A stretch of 64,000 nt of DNA from Pseudomonas helvetica (GCF_039908645.1 NZ_CP150917.1:6025001-6089000); one strand, 5' to 3'; shown: positions 27,499 to 37,211, counted from the stretch's first letter. Notes: a model not told the origin generated them from the letters alone. Numbers and translations: made by a program.

Positions 27499-28851
27499 TT
27501 ACAACAGCGGGATCGAGTAGCTGACGATCAGGCGGTTTTCGTCCTGGTCGCGGGTGTTAGCAAGGTCGGTGCGCCACATGGCGTTTTTCCAGGTAAAGCC
27601 GAGGTTTTTCAGCGGACCTTCTGGAATCACGTAAGCCAGGCTCAGGTCACGTTCCCACTCGGTTTTGTCGCCAGTAGCGGTGTCGATGCCGTTGCCACGC
27701 AGGTAGATCACACCGGCGGTCAGGCCAGGTACGCCGACCTTGGCGAAGTCATAGGCGTAGCGAGCTTGCCAGGTACGTTCGCCAGCGCGGGAAAACTTCT
27801 GGATCTGCATGTCAGTGATGGTGCTGTTCGACGAGCCGTCACCCTGGTTCAGATAAGGGAAATCGCTGTCGCCGCTGCTGACCTGATAGCCGCCGCCGAA
27901 GGTATGACCTTCAACCGAGTACAAAGCCAGGTAGCTGTACAGGTCGTTGTCGACCTTGCCTTTGGTCAGCGATTTTGGGGTGTCTGGGTAGTAACCCGAG
28001 GTGAAGTAGTTTTTGTCGTTGCCGTTGGCACCGTTGTCGCGGCTACGGTAGTAGCGCAGGTCACTTTTCAGCACGCCAGGACCGATGGACCAGTTGTGCA
28101 CCAGGCCCAGGAAGTTCTGCGAGTAGAAGTCCTTCAGCTCGCCGTAGTAGTACGAGGCGGTCAGGTCTTTGGTGAGCTTGTAGTCAGCACCACCGTAGTA
28201 GAACTTGTTGCTGAACTTGCCCGCGTCGTAGTTGGAGCTGCCGTTGGCACCGGCGATCGACAGACCTTCGTCGTTGCTGGAGTTGCGGCCTTTGGCCTCG
28301 TTGATCTCGCCTGCAGTCAGGGTCAGGTCCTTGATCTCGTTGGACTTGATCTCGCCACCGGTGAAGGTTTGTGGCAACAGACGACCATCGTTGTACTTAA
28401 TGACCGGGTTGTTCGGTTGCAGGGTGCCGATTTTCAGCTCGGTCTGGGAGATTTTGACCTTACCGGTCAGACCCAGGCTGGCGAATTCGTTAACAGCCTC
28501 CTTGCCATCACTTGGGAATACAGTGCCACCGGAAGCAGTACCGTTGTAGTTACCGTGATTTTCACGGCTGGAGTCCAAACGCACGCCATACAGGCCAATG
28601 GCGTCAACACCGAACTGGACAGTACCTTGGGTGTAACCCGAGATAAAGCGCAGATCGAAGCCTTGACCCCATTCTGCGTTCTTGCTTCTGGTGTTAGACG
28701 AAGCCGATGGTTGGCCGTCACGGTTATCGGTGTTGATGTAGAAGTTACGCAGACCCAAGGTCGCCTTACTGTCTTCGATGAAACCGGCGGCGCTTGCCTG
28801 CTGCGCCAAAACCCCTACGGCCACAGCCAGGGCCAAGGTGGACTTATTCAT
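27499..28851 (-). CDS. OprD family outer-membrane porin
   Basis: This 450-residue protein has a Sec signal peptide (MNKSTLALAVAVGVLAQQAS, cleavage near ASA-AG) and the OprD-family start GFIEDSKATLGLRNFYIN. Internal hallmarks include WGQGFDLRFISGYTQGTVQFG, and the chain ends in alternating strands closing at the hydrophobic C terminus IVSYSIPLL. It is an 18-stranded-barrel substrate-specific channel for amino acids or small carboxylates; the exact ligand cannot be set. GAGGAGCG precedes the ATG at 28851, so the 35-residue longer frame is rejected. Confidence 0.92.
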   Translation of the reverse strand: MNKSTLALAVAVGVLAQQASAAGFIEDSKATLGLRNFYINTDNRDGQPSASSNTRSKNAEWGQGFDLRFISGYTQGTVQFGVDAIGLYGVRLDSSRENHGNYNGTASGGTVFPSDGKEAVNEFASLGLTGKVKISQTELKIGTLQPNNPVIKYNDGRLLPQTFTGGEIKSNEIKDLTLTAGEINEAKGRNSSNDEGLSIAGANGSSNYDAGKFSNKFYYGGADYKLTKDLTASYYYGELKDFYSQNFLGLVHNWSIGPGVLKSDLRYYRSRDNGANGNDKNYFTSGYYPDTPKSLTKGKVDNDLYSYLALYSVEGHTFGGGYQVSSGDSDFPYLNQGDGSSNSTITDMQIQKFSRAGERTWQARYAYDFAKVGVPGLTAGVIYLRGNGIDTATGDKTEWERDLSLAYVIPEGPLKNLGFTWKNAMWRTDLANTRDQDENRLIVSYSIPLL

Positions 28852-29386
28852 GTTTCGCTCCTCTACGTTTCTAATTTTTGTGCACTTTGGTCCAGGATCT
28901 GACGCCCCGGTTCCCATCGATGCGCGATTAGCGCAAGACCGTGACCGATAAGTCAATCGTAAGCAGTCACGTCTACGACCTTGGTCTAATCGCCGTGTTT
29001 GATCCGTTCAGGTTAGTGAATTTCTCATAAACCCAAAAAGAATTATTTATTCATTTTTCATACGATTCGGGAATATAGATCAACACGCCTGAACCGAACC
29101 GGATGCTGAGGTATCGGCCCATGAGCTAATTCCTAAATGGTATTTACAAACGCTTCTTTAATTCCATTCGTGCTCACGTAATTCCTCTTACGTCAATCAC
29201 GATCAAATAAGCGACGCCATCATGGCGAAACGTGCATCTTCCCGTCAAATTGTTACAGTTTGTATACCGTTGTAATTTTTTTTACCGCCCGTCCGGCAAG
29301 CACTGCAACGGGCGACAAAAAGGCAGAAACGATCGACTCATTACCCCGGTCGGTTAGTACCTGGGGCGAAGTCTAGGCGCCGCAGG
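28852..29386. promoter_or_regulatory. 535-base intergenic region upstream of the porin
   Basis: The gap between the porin start and the argA stop is A+T-rich, especially 28990-29300. It should carry the porin promoter on the minus strand. A short inverted repeat (GCCCGT/ACGGGC, about 29287-29311) lies near the argA end but lacks a proper T run. I see no open frame or RNA gene in it. Confidence 0.4.
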
Positions 29387-30685
29387 TTACAGAGTCTTTT
29401 CGAAGATCTTCGAATTACGCTGATAGTTGTACAGCGAGGCCCGGGCCGACGGCAGGCGCTCGACGCTGCTAGGCACAAAGCCACGCTCGCGGAACCAGTG
29501 CGCAGTCCGGGTAGTGAGGACGAACAGGGTTTTGAGCCCCTGAGCACGAGCCCGGGTCTCGATCCGTTCCAGCAATTCATCACCACGGCCGCCATGGCGG
29601 TATTCCGGGTTTACCGCCAGACAGGCCAGTTCCCCGGCATCCGAGTCAGCGATCTGATACAACGCCGCACAGGCGATGATCATGCCTTCACGCTCAACCA
29701 CGCTGAATTGCTCGATTTCGCGCTCCAGCACTTCGCGTGAGCGACGCACCAGAATCCCCTGCTCTTCCAGCGGACTGATCAGATCCAGCAAACCACCGAC
29801 GTCTTCGATAGCCGCTTCGCGCACTACCTCGAACTGCTCCTGGGCCACCAGCGTCCCGCCACCGTCACGGGTGAAGAGTTCGGTCAGCAGCGCGCCGTCT
29901 TCGGCATAACTGACAATATGGCTACGGCCCACACCACCACGGCAAGCTTCGGCCGCCGCATCCAGCAACTCGGCCTGATAGTTCGAGCCCAGACGCTGCA
30001 AGTGCGCCGGCACCTGTTGTGGACGCAGCTCGCGGACCAGACGGCCGTTTTCATCGATCAGCCCCGGGTCCGCGCCGAACAGCAGCAGCTTGTCGGCGCC
30101 CAGATCGATGGCGGCGCGAGTGGCGACGTCTTCGCAGGCCAGGTTGAAGATTTCCCCGGTCGGCGAGTAGCCCAGCGGTGACAGCAATACGATAGAGCGC
30201 TCATCCAGCAAACGGTTGATGCCCTTGCGGTCGACCCGACGCACTTCGCCGGTGTGGTGATAGTCGATACCTTCGAGCACACCGATTGGCCGTGCGGTCA
30301 CCAGATTGCCGCCAGCCACCCGCAGACGCGAGCCCTGCATCGGCGAAGACGCCATGTCCATCGACAAGCGTGCTTCGATGGCAATGCGCAGTTGCCCCAC
30401 CGCATCGATCACGCACTCCAGGGTCGCCGCATCGGTGATGCGCATCCCGTGGTGGTAATGCGGAGTCAGGCCACGTGCGGCGAGACGGGTTTCAATTTGC
30501 GGACGCGAACCGTGAACCAATACCAGCCGCACACCCAGGCTGTGCAGCAGCACCAGGTCGTGGACGATATTGCCGAAGTTCGGATGCTCGACGCCGTCGC
30601 CGGGCAGCATGACGACGAAGGTGCAGTCGCGGTGAGCGTTGATGTAAGGGGAAGCGTGACGAAGCCAGTTAACGTATTCGGGCAT
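29387..30685 (-). CDS. argA: N-acetylglutamate synthase
   Basis: This 432-residue enzyme catalyses the first step of arginine synthesis. It has an amino-acid-kinase-like N-terminal domain (residues ~1-280, with FVVMLPGDGVEHPNFGNIVHDL) and a C-terminal GNAT domain (LACLAVNPEYRHGGRGDELLERI, the acetyl-CoA loop). The ATG at 30685 starts MPEYVNWLRHASPYINAH, the normal family N terminus. argE lies just upstream in the same direction. Confidence 0.95.
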   Translation of the reverse strand: MPEYVNWLRHASPYINAHRDCTFVVMLPGDGVEHPNFGNIVHDLVLLHSLGVRLVLVHGSRPQIETRLAARGLTPHYHHGMRITDAATLECVIDAVGQLRIAIEARLSMDMASSPMQGSRLRVAGGNLVTARPIGVLEGIDYHHTGEVRRVDRKGINRLLDERSIVLLSPLGYSPTGEIFNLACEDVATRAAIDLGADKLLLFGADPGLIDENGRLVRELRPQQVPAHLQRLGSNYQAELLDAAAEACRGGVGRSHIVSYAEDGALLTELFTRDGGGTLVAQEQFEVVREAAIEDVGGLLDLISPLEEQGILVRRSREVLEREIEQFSVVEREGMIIACAALYQIADSDAGELACLAVNPEYRHGGRGDELLERIETRARAQGLKTLFVLTTRTAHWFRERGFVPSSVERLPSARASLYNYQRNSKIFEKTL

Positions 30686-30823
30686 AACACCTGCGCCTGT
30701 AACAAATAGCAGCCGATAAAAAGGACGAAGCAAAACGCACAGCGGGCTGGTGGTTATCGTCGGAACAGGCTTGGCGACACGCGCGTTCTCCTCATGAATA
30801 CAGGTTGGGTGCCCCGGGATTTA

Positions 30824-31972
30824 TCAAGCCGGGGTCAGGCAGTAGTGTTCGATCAGTTGACGTAATAGATGCACGGTAGGCTGCAAACGTGACATTTCAA
30901 GGTATTCCCCTGGTTGGTGGGCGCAGGCGATATCGCCTGGGCCAAGCACCAATGTCTCGCAGCCAAGACGCTGAAGATAAGGCGCTTCAGTGCCGAACGC
31001 TACTGCTTCGGCAAGGTGGCCGGTGAGTCTTTCGGCGACCTGCACCAGTTCCGAGTCGGCCGCCTGCTCGAACGGCGGCACTTCAGGGAACAGCGGAGCG
31101 TAATCGATCTTTACCTGATGGAGCTCGGCGACCGGTTCGAGTTTCTGCCGGATCGCCGCACGCAATGCGTTCGGGTCCATGCCCGGCAAGGGCCGCAGGT
31201 CAAATTCCAGCGAGCATTGACCGCAGATCCGGTTCGGGTTGTCGCCACCGTGGATGCAGCCGAAATTCAGTGTCGGTTGCGGCACGCTGAACTGCGGATT
31301 GTGAAACTCGCGCTGCCATTGCAGACGCAAGCCGCGTAACTCGCCCATCGCATCGTGCATGGCCTCCAGAGCACTATGGCCCAGGCGCGGGTCGGACGAA
31401 TGGCCGCTCTGACCGAGAATGTCGATGCGTTCCATCATCACGCCTTTATGCATACGGATCGGTTTCAAGCCAGTTGGCTCACCGATCACCGCTACCCTGC
31501 CCAATGGACGGCCGGCAGCAGCCAAGGCCCGGGCACCCGCCATGGAGCTTTCTTCGTCACAGGTGGCGAGGATCATCAGCGGCTGCTTGAACGGTTTGTC
31601 CAGCAGCGGCAACACGGCTTCGATGGCCAGCGCGAAAAAGCCCTTCATGTCGCAACTGCCGAGGCCGACCCAGCGGCCGTCGACTTCGGTCAGTTTCAGC
31701 GGATCGGTCTGCCACAGCGCGCCGTCGAACGGCACCGTGTCGCTGTGTCCGGCCAGTACCAGCCCACCGGGACCGCTGCCAAAACTGGCGAGCAAGTTGA
31801 ATTTGCCGGGGCTGACTTGCTGGATATCACACGAAAAGCCCAGGTCACCGAGCCAGGTCGCCAGCAAATCAATGACCGCGCGATTGGATTGATCGAGGCT
31901 GGGTTGGGTGCAACTGACGGACGGTGCGGCGATCAGTGCAGCGAACTGATCTTTCATGGACGGCAAAGGCAT
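30824..31972 (-). CDS. argE: acetylornithine deacetylase
   Basis: This 382-residue M20 metallopeptidase-fold enzyme removes the acetyl group from N-acetylornithine. Metal-site motifs are visible: LAGHSDTVPFD, the bridging GSCDMKG, and the catalytic/metal acidic pair TCDEESSMAGA. GGAG six bases before the ATG at 31972 fixes the start; a 39-residue upstream extension is rejected. It is transcribed divergently from the CYTH-CHAD gene and co-directionally with argA. Confidence 0.93.
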   Translation of the reverse strand: MPLPSMKDQFAALIAAPSVSCTQPSLDQSNRAVIDLLATWLGDLGFSCDIQQVSPGKFNLLASFGSGPGGLVLAGHSDTVPFDGALWQTDPLKLTEVDGRWVGLGSCDMKGFFALAIEAVLPLLDKPFKQPLMILATCDEESSMAGARALAAAGRPLGRVAVIGEPTGLKPIRMHKGVMMERIDILGQSGHSSDPRLGHSALEAMHDAMGELRGLRLQWQREFHNPQFSVPQPTLNFGCIHGGDNPNRICGQCSLEFDLRPLPGMDPNALRAAIRQKLEPVAELHQVKIDYAPLFPEVPPFEQAADSELVQVAERLTGHLAEAVAFGTEAPYLQRLGCETLVLGPGDIACAHQPGEYLEMSRLQPTVHLLRQLIEHYCLTPA

Positions 31973-32130
31973 CGCTGACTCCCAACTCCCAAGATGAACC
32001 CTCATCATAGAGCCATCCTGCGGCAGGAATAAACCGTCGCGGCGCGTAGGTTTAATGAGTGCTGTACACTGCACGGCCTTGGCAGCCACACATTCCCCCG
32101 GCTGCGCTCCCGATCCTGGATTTTCCGGCC

Positions 32131-33498
32131 ATGCAGAAAGAAACCGAAATCAAACTCCGCGTCAGCCGCGAAACCCTCGCCGCCCTGCGCGAGCACCCGC
32201 TACTGAAAAAACGCAACAAAAGTGGCTGGGAACGCCGTGAGTTGATGAACCAGTACTTCGACACGCCAGAACGTGACCTGGCCCGCGCCAAGGTCGCCCT
32301 GCGCCTGCGCCGCGATGGCGAAGAAGTCATTCAAACGCTCAAGACCCGTGGTCACAGTGTCGCCGGTCTGTCCGAGCGTAACGAATACGACTGGAATCTG
32401 CCCAAAGCCAAGCTCGATGTGAAAAAACTCGACGGCGAATGCTGGCCCGAAGAGCTGGCCGAACTGGACAAGAAAACCCTGAAGGCCATTTTCACCACTG
32501 ATTTCGTGCGCGAACGCGCAGAAATCGCCTGGGGCCGTGGCAAGACCAAAGTGGTCATCGAAGCCGCGCTGGACCTGGGCCACGTGATTGCCGGCAAGCA
32601 GAAAGAAGAGATCTGCGAACTGGAGCTGGAGCTGCGCGAAGGCGAGCCCGCGGCATTGCTGGAACTGGCCGCCGAACTGGCCGCGACCCTGGCGCTGATG
32701 CCATGCGATATCAGCAAAGCCGAGCGCGGCTACCGCCTGTTCGACGCCAACAGTTATTCATTGAGCCTGCCGGCGCCGGAGTTGACCTTCGAACTGCCGC
32801 TGGACGACGCGTTCGCCGCATTGAGCTGGCACTTGCTGGGCAGCAGCCAGCGTCTGGCCGAGCAATATCGCTTCAACGGCCACTGGCGCCTGCTGCAGGA
32901 CTGGGTCGAAAACCTGGCTGAATTGCGTGCGCTGCTCAGCAGCCTGGGTCAAGCCGCACCACGTCAGTCGACTCACGACTTGCGCGTGGCGCTGGATGCC
33001 TTGCTGGAAGACTGGCGTCCGTTGGTACAGGCTGGCCTGGACGACGAAGACGTGCGCAAAGCCGCGCCGGAGCAGTTCCTCGAAGAACTCGAAGACCCGC
33101 GCTGGGGCCAGTTCTCGCTGAACACCTCGCGCTGGTTGCTGGCCCGCACCTGGACTGCCGATCGCAACGTTCGCGGCAATCGCCAAGGTGCTGCACAACT
33201 GGGTAACTGGTTGCCGCGCCTGCTGGGCGAAGAAGCGACGTCCCTGCAATTGCAGCGCTATCAGCAACAACCGGAAGACCTGGCCGAGCAACTGCCGCGT
33301 ATCGAACGCATCCAGGCCTGGCTGCACCATGCCCGCAACGTGCTGGACATCCCGGAAATGGATCGCCTGTACGGTGAACTGAACAAACTCGCGCAACTGG
33401 CCAATGAGCCGATCACCGACGAAGTGCTGGACGCACGCAAGCAGCAGGCAATTGCGGTGTATCAGAACCGCGCATGGAAGATGTTGTTACGTATGTAA
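32131..33498 (+). CDS. CYTH-CHAD domain inorganic triphosphatase
   Basis: This 455-residue protein begins with the CYTH signature ExExK (ETEIKLRVS), followed by the basic/acidic tunnel strands (VALRLRRDGEEVIQTLKTRG, and ICELELELREG) to about residue 210. A C-terminal helical CHAD domain follows, rich in conserved His/Arg (STHDLRVALDALLEDWRPLV). E. coli YgiF of this architecture hydrolyses inorganic triphosphate. It is monocistronic, ending at a REPIN. Confidence 0.9.
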   Translation: MQKETEIKLRVSRETLAALREHPLLKKRNKSGWERRELMNQYFDTPERDLARAKVALRLRRDGEEVIQTLKTRGHSVAGLSERNEYDWNLPKAKLDVKKLDGECWPEELAELDKKTLKAIFTTDFVRERAEIAWGRGKTKVVIEAALDLGHVIAGKQKEEICELELELREGEPAALLELAAELAATLALMPCDISKAERGYRLFDANSYSLSLPAPELTFELPLDDAFAALSWHLLGSSQRLAEQYRFNGHWRLLQDWVENLAELRALLSSLGQAAPRQSTHDLRVALDALLEDWRPLVQAGLDDEDVRKAAPEQFLEELEDPRWGQFSLNTSRWLLARTWTADRNVRGNRQGAAQLGNWLPRLLGEEATSLQLQRYQQQPEDLAEQLPRIERIQAWLHHARNVLDIPEMDRLYGELNKLAQLANEPITDEVLDARKQQAIAVYQNRAWKMLLRM

Positions 33499-33522
33499 TC
33501 CCACCTGAGGCGAGTGAATACC

Positions 33523-33670
33523 TGTGGCGAGGGGGCTTGTCGGAACGCCGCACCGCCTCGTTCGGTTGCGCAGCGGCCGCAAACCCGGTGTCCGTGTAAT
33601 GCCGAATTCACCGCGTTGGTCGGGTTTGGGAGTCCTGCGGCCTCCAACGGGGGCAAGCCCCCTCGCCACA
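33523..33670. repeat. REPIN with an unusual left arm
   Basis: The right arm is standard (GGGGGCAAGCCCCCTCGCCACA). The left starts TGTGGCGAGGGGGCTTGT but then carries CGGAACGCCGCACCGCCTCG where the usual arm continues CCCCCGCTG, so this head is altered or carries a short insertion. It is located between two convergent genes. Confidence 0.8.
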
Positions 33671-33700
33671 AGCACCCTTTAGCCACACACTCACACCGCC

Positions 33701-34171
33701 TCAGCGCAACACCGGCAAACTCGTCGTGGACTTGATCTCCGACAAGGCCACGATCGAGTTGACCTCCTGAATCCCCGGCACCATCGACAGCTTCTCGAAG
33801 AAGAAGCGCTCATAGGCTTCGATGTCTGCCGTGACGATCCGCAACAGAAAATCCACCGCGCCCATCAGCACATAACACTCCAGCACCTCCGGAAAACCGC
33901 GAATCGCCTCGGTGAACTCCGTGAAGTTCGAACGCCCGTGGGCGTTGAGTTTGATTTCGGCGAAGATTTGCGTGTTGAGGCCGATTTTCTTGCGATCGAG
34001 CAAGGTCACCTGCCCGCGAATAACCCCCTCCTCCTTCATCCGCTGAATGCGCCGCCAGCACGGCGACTGCGATAACCCGACCTGCTCGGCAATCTGCGCA
34101 CTGGAAAGCGAGGCATCCTCTTGCAGCAGTGCCAGAATCCGGCGGTCATACGCGTCAAGCTCGCTATGCAT
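33701..34171 (-). CDS. Lrp/AsnC family transcriptional regulator
   Basis: This 156-residue regulator has an N-terminal winged HTH (LDAYDRRILALLQEDASLSS, then GLSQSPCWRRIQRM) and a C-terminal RAM/ACT-like effector domain (GFPEVLECYVLMGAVDFLLRI). The ATG at 34171 starts MHSELDAYDRRIL; the longer frame includes the promoter region. It faces a small divergent gene at 34297, which is a likely target and may respond to an amino acid. Confidence 0.9.
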   Translation of the reverse strand: MHSELDAYDRRILALLQEDASLSSAQIAEQVGLSQSPCWRRIQRMKEEGVIRGQVTLLDRKKIGLNTQIFAEIKLNAHGRSNFTEFTEAIRGFPEVLECYVLMGAVDFLLRIVTADIEAYERFFFEKLSMVPGIQEVNSIVALSEIKSTTSLPVLR

Positions 34172-34296
34172 AGAAAAACCCGTAAAGACATTATTTGAGA
34201 ATTGAACAAGTCGATTGAAAGCCAATTAACCCCATCATAGATAAGAAATACCCGGTACCAAATGTAAAAATTTCTCCAGTGTTTTGGAGACCGACC

Positions 34297-34635
34297 ATGC
34301 CCCCGCTCGAAGCCGTCAGCAACACCCCTACCCGCGCCGATGTATGGAACGTCAGTAATGCGCATTGTCGCGTGCACTACCAACTGCTGGCCGAGGCCGA
34401 ACCGGACGTGTTGTGTCGTGCGCTGAATCTGTTCGCGTTGCAGTTTCTGGTTCCGCAGCAGGTCAATGTGCTGCGCGACGACGACCTGCTGTCGATCGGT
34501 ATCGTCATGGACGGCCTGAGCTGGCACCGCGCCCAGGTCATCGCGGAAAAATTACGTAACCTGATCAGTGTCTGCTCAGTGGAACTGCAAGCGGCTGATT
34601 CGCAATGGGTTCAGCCTGCACAGGCCGCCGGCTGA
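34297..34635 (+). CDS. small ACT-like hypothetical protein
   Basis: This 112-residue protein is not recognised with certainty. The stretch from about 22 to 95 (CRVHYQLLAEAEPDVLCRAL, LFALQFLVPQQVNVLRDDDL, RAQVIAEKLRNLISVCSVEL) has the beta-alpha-beta-beta-alpha-beta pattern of ACT or acetolactate-synthase small-subunit domains. GGAG eight bases upstream supports the ATG. It is divergent from the Lrp-type gene across 125 bases, a layout typical of regulator-target pairs. Confidence 0.7.
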   Translation: MPPLEAVSNTPTRADVWNVSNAHCRVHYQLLAEAEPDVLCRALNLFALQFLVPQQVNVLRDDDLLSIGIVMDGLSWHRAQVIAEKLRNLISVCSVELQAADSQWVQPAQAAG

Positions 34636-34774
34636 AGCGTTCCGGTAAAGACTCGCAACGATGAATCGGCCGACAACCGAACGGCCGGTCCTGCGGGGAC
34701 TATTCTTGGCATCTGTGGTCAGAGACGCACCTGTCTACACCATACGTGCAGGATCGTTTCCATAAGGAGCCCGG

Positions 34775-36556
34775 ATGCCCGTTCAACTCGCCACTCAGGA
34801 TCGCTGGCTGGATCTCAATGACCTGCTGCGCGAACTGGTCGCCCAAGGCTTCATCAGCCAGGACTCGGCCGAACACGCGCTGACCACTCGCCGCAATGCC
34901 AGCAACAGCCAGTTGCACCCGCTGGAGTTCCTTGCCAGTCAACACCTCGACGACCTCAGCCGCCCCGGTAAACGCCTGGATCTGGAAAGCCTGACCCTGT
35001 GGCTCTCGCAGCAGGCCGGCCAGCCTTACTTGCGCATCGACCCGCTGAAAATAAACGTCGCGCAAATTACCTCGCTGATGTCTTACGCCTTTGCCCAGCG
35101 CCACAAGATCCTCGCGGTAGCGATCGACCGCGACGCCGTCACTGTCGCTAGCGCGCAGCCTTATGTGCGCAGCTGGGAAGCCGACCTGACCCACGTTCTA
35201 CAGTTGCCGATCAAACGGGTAGTGGCCAACCCGGCGGATATCCAGCGCTTCAGCGTGGAATTCTTCCGCTTGGCCAAGTCGGTCAGCGGCGCGACCAATG
35301 CCGATCAGCAAATGAACACCCTGGGCAACTTCGAACAGTTGCTCAACCTCGGCGCCAGCGATCAGGAACCGGACGCCAACGACGCGCACATCGTCAACAT
35401 CGTCGACTGGTTGTTCCAGTACGCTTTCCAGCAACGCGCCAGTGATATCCACATCGAACCACGGCGCGAGCAAGGCACCGTGCGCTTTCGCATCGACGGC
35501 GTATTGCACAACGTCTATCAATTTCCACCGCAGGTGACCATGGCGATCGTCAGTCGCCTGAAGAGCCTGGGGCGGATGAACGTCGCGGAAAAGCGCAAAC
35601 CCCAGGATGGCCGGGTCAAGACCAAGACTCCGGACGGCGGCGAAGTAGAGTTGCGGCTGTCGACGCTACCCACGGCATTCGGGGAAAAAATGGTCATGCG
35701 GATCTTCGATCCGGAAGTGCTGCTCAAGGACTTCGACCAGCTCGGGTTTTCCGCCGATGATCTGCGCCGCTGGCAGGACATGACCCGCCAGCCCAACGGC
35801 ATCATTCTGGTCACCGGGCCGACCGGTTCGGGCAAGACCAGCACGCTCTACACCACACTGAAAAAACTCGCGACGCCAGAGATCAACCTCTGCACCATCG
35901 AAGACCCGATCGAAATGGTCGAGCCGGCGTTCAATCAGATGCAGGTCCAGCACAACATCGACCTGACCTTTGCCAGCGGCGTGCGCGCGCTGATGCGACA
36001 AGATCCGGACATCATCATGATCGGCGAGATCCGCGACCTCGAAACCGCCGAAATGGCTATTCAAGCGGCACTCACCGGGCACCTGGTGTTGTCGACCCTG
36101 CACACCAACGACGCACCGAGCGCCATCAGCCGCTTACTGGAACTCGGCGTGCCGCATTACCTGATCAAAGCCACCCTGCTGGGAGTCATGGCGCAACGTC
36201 TGGTCCGTACGCTGTGCCCGCACTGCAAGGCACCGCTGACGCTGGGCGAAGACGATTGGCAAACCTTGACCCGTCCCTGGCAAGCACCGCTGCCAGGCAA
36301 CGCCCAACGTGCGATTGGCTGCCTGGAGTGCCGCGACACCGGTTATCGCGGACGCGCCGGGGTCTACGAAATCATGCAAATGACCGACAGCGTCAAAGCC
36401 CTGATCAACCCCGACACCGACCTGCTCGCAGTCCGTCGCCAGGCGTTCAAGGAAGGCATGCGCAGCCTGCGGCTGTCGGGCGCACAAAAAGTCGCGGCGG
36501 GGCTGACGACAATTGAAGAGGTGCTGCGAGTGACGCCGCAGAGTGAGCAGAAATAG
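34775..36556 (+). CDS. GspE/PilB type II secretion or pilus ATPase
   Basis: This 593-residue protein is a secretion ATPase. An N-terminal T2SSE_N-like domain (about 1-150) precedes the catalytic part with RASDIHIEPR, Walker A GPTGSGKTSTLYTTL, the Asp box around CTIEDPIEM, Walker B DPDIIMIGEIRDLETAEMA and the His box HLVLSTLHTND. A tetracysteine zinc site is split as CPHC ... CLEC. No other gsp or pil genes are in the window, so it is an orphan copy. AAGGAGCC precedes the ATG. Confidence 0.9.
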   Translation: MPVQLATQDRWLDLNDLLRELVAQGFISQDSAEHALTTRRNASNSQLHPLEFLASQHLDDLSRPGKRLDLESLTLWLSQQAGQPYLRIDPLKINVAQITSLMSYAFAQRHKILAVAIDRDAVTVASAQPYVRSWEADLTHVLQLPIKRVVANPADIQRFSVEFFRLAKSVSGATNADQQMNTLGNFEQLLNLGASDQEPDANDAHIVNIVDWLFQYAFQQRASDIHIEPRREQGTVRFRIDGVLHNVYQFPPQVTMAIVSRLKSLGRMNVAEKRKPQDGRVKTKTPDGGEVELRLSTLPTAFGEKMVMRIFDPEVLLKDFDQLGFSADDLRRWQDMTRQPNGIILVTGPTGSGKTSTLYTTLKKLATPEINLCTIEDPIEMVEPAFNQMQVQHNIDLTFASGVRALMRQDPDIIMIGEIRDLETAEMAIQAALTGHLVLSTLHTNDAPSAISRLLELGVPHYLIKATLLGVMAQRLVRTLCPHCKAPLTLGEDDWQTLTRPWQAPLPGNAQRAIGCLECRDTGYRGRAGVYEIMQMTDSVKALINPDTDLLAVRRQAFKEGMRSLRLSGAQKVAAGLTTIEEVLRVTPQSEQK

Positions 36557-36653
36557 AGGGGTTATCCTGGTCGAACACGCCGATGAACGCTACGGAACTC
36601 GTTTGGGGTATTGGCAATCCAACCTGCCAGAAATCCCACTGGAGTCACCCATA

Positions 36654-36998
36654 ATGCGTTTTAAACTTGCTGCCGCTACGTTTGCCTTGCTTTCCCTGTC
36701 TATCGGTTCAGCAATGGCCCATGACCGTGGCCGTGACCACGACCATGACGGCATCTTGCAAGAAGTTATTTCCTCAGGTGCGACCACCGCGTCCACCTAC
36801 CTGACCTCCAGGGATCACAAGCTGGTCGTCGCCGCTCAGGACGACGCCAGCAGCTTCGTGGCCAGTGACGGCAATATCCGTGGTCCGTATCTGGAATCCG
36901 CCATGCAGAAAGTCCGTGCCGACAACCCGGGTTTGAAGGCTACCGACATGGAATTGGCCAACGCAATCCTGGCCAAGAACGCGGTCGCCCCGGAATAA
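36654..36998 (+). CDS. DUF2388-like secreted small protein
   Basis: This 114-residue protein has a signal peptide (MRFKLAAATFALLSLSIGSA, cleavage near AMA-HD), a His/Asp-rich mature N terminus (HDRGRDHDHDG) and a conserved body (TASTYLTSRDHKLVVAAQDD, ASSFVASDGNIRGPYLESA) that matches the Pseudomonas DUF2388 family. Function is unknown. The ATG at 36654 has GGAG ten bases upstream. A terminator follows. Confidence 0.75.
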   Translation: MRFKLAAATFALLSLSIGSAMAHDRGRDHDHDGILQEVISSGATTASTYLTSRDHKLVVAAQDDASSFVASDGNIRGPYLESAMQKVRADNPGLKATDMELANAILAKNAVAPE

Positions 36999-37010
36999 TT
37001 CTGTTGCTGT

Positions 37011-37042
37011 AAAAATGCCGCTCTCAAGAGCGGCATTTTTTT
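37011..37042 (+). terminator. terminator after the DUF2388-like gene
   Basis: AAAAATGCCGCTCTTGAGAGCGGCATTTTTTT-like stem: ATGCCGCTC and GAGCGGCAT pair around a TCAA loop, ending in seven T residues. Confidence 0.9.
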
Positions 37043-37079
37043 GCCTGTTCATTTGTGAAACCGGTGGGACGCAACACTC

Positions 37080-37211
37080 GTGGCGAGGGAGCTTGCTCCC
37101 GCTGGGGTGCGAAGCGGCCCCAAAACCTGACACCACATACCTTCAGGTAGAACGCGTGTACCAGCTTCACGACTGCTGCGCAGCCGAGCGGGAGCAAGCT
37201 CCCTCGCCACA
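37080..37211. repeat. REPIN, GGGAGCTTGCTCCC-headed
   Basis: GTGGCGAGGGAGCTTGCTCC at the left and its reverse complement at the right flank a spacer of about 85 bases containing GAAGCGGCCCC and GCTGCGCAGCC. It lies between two convergent genes. Confidence 0.85.
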
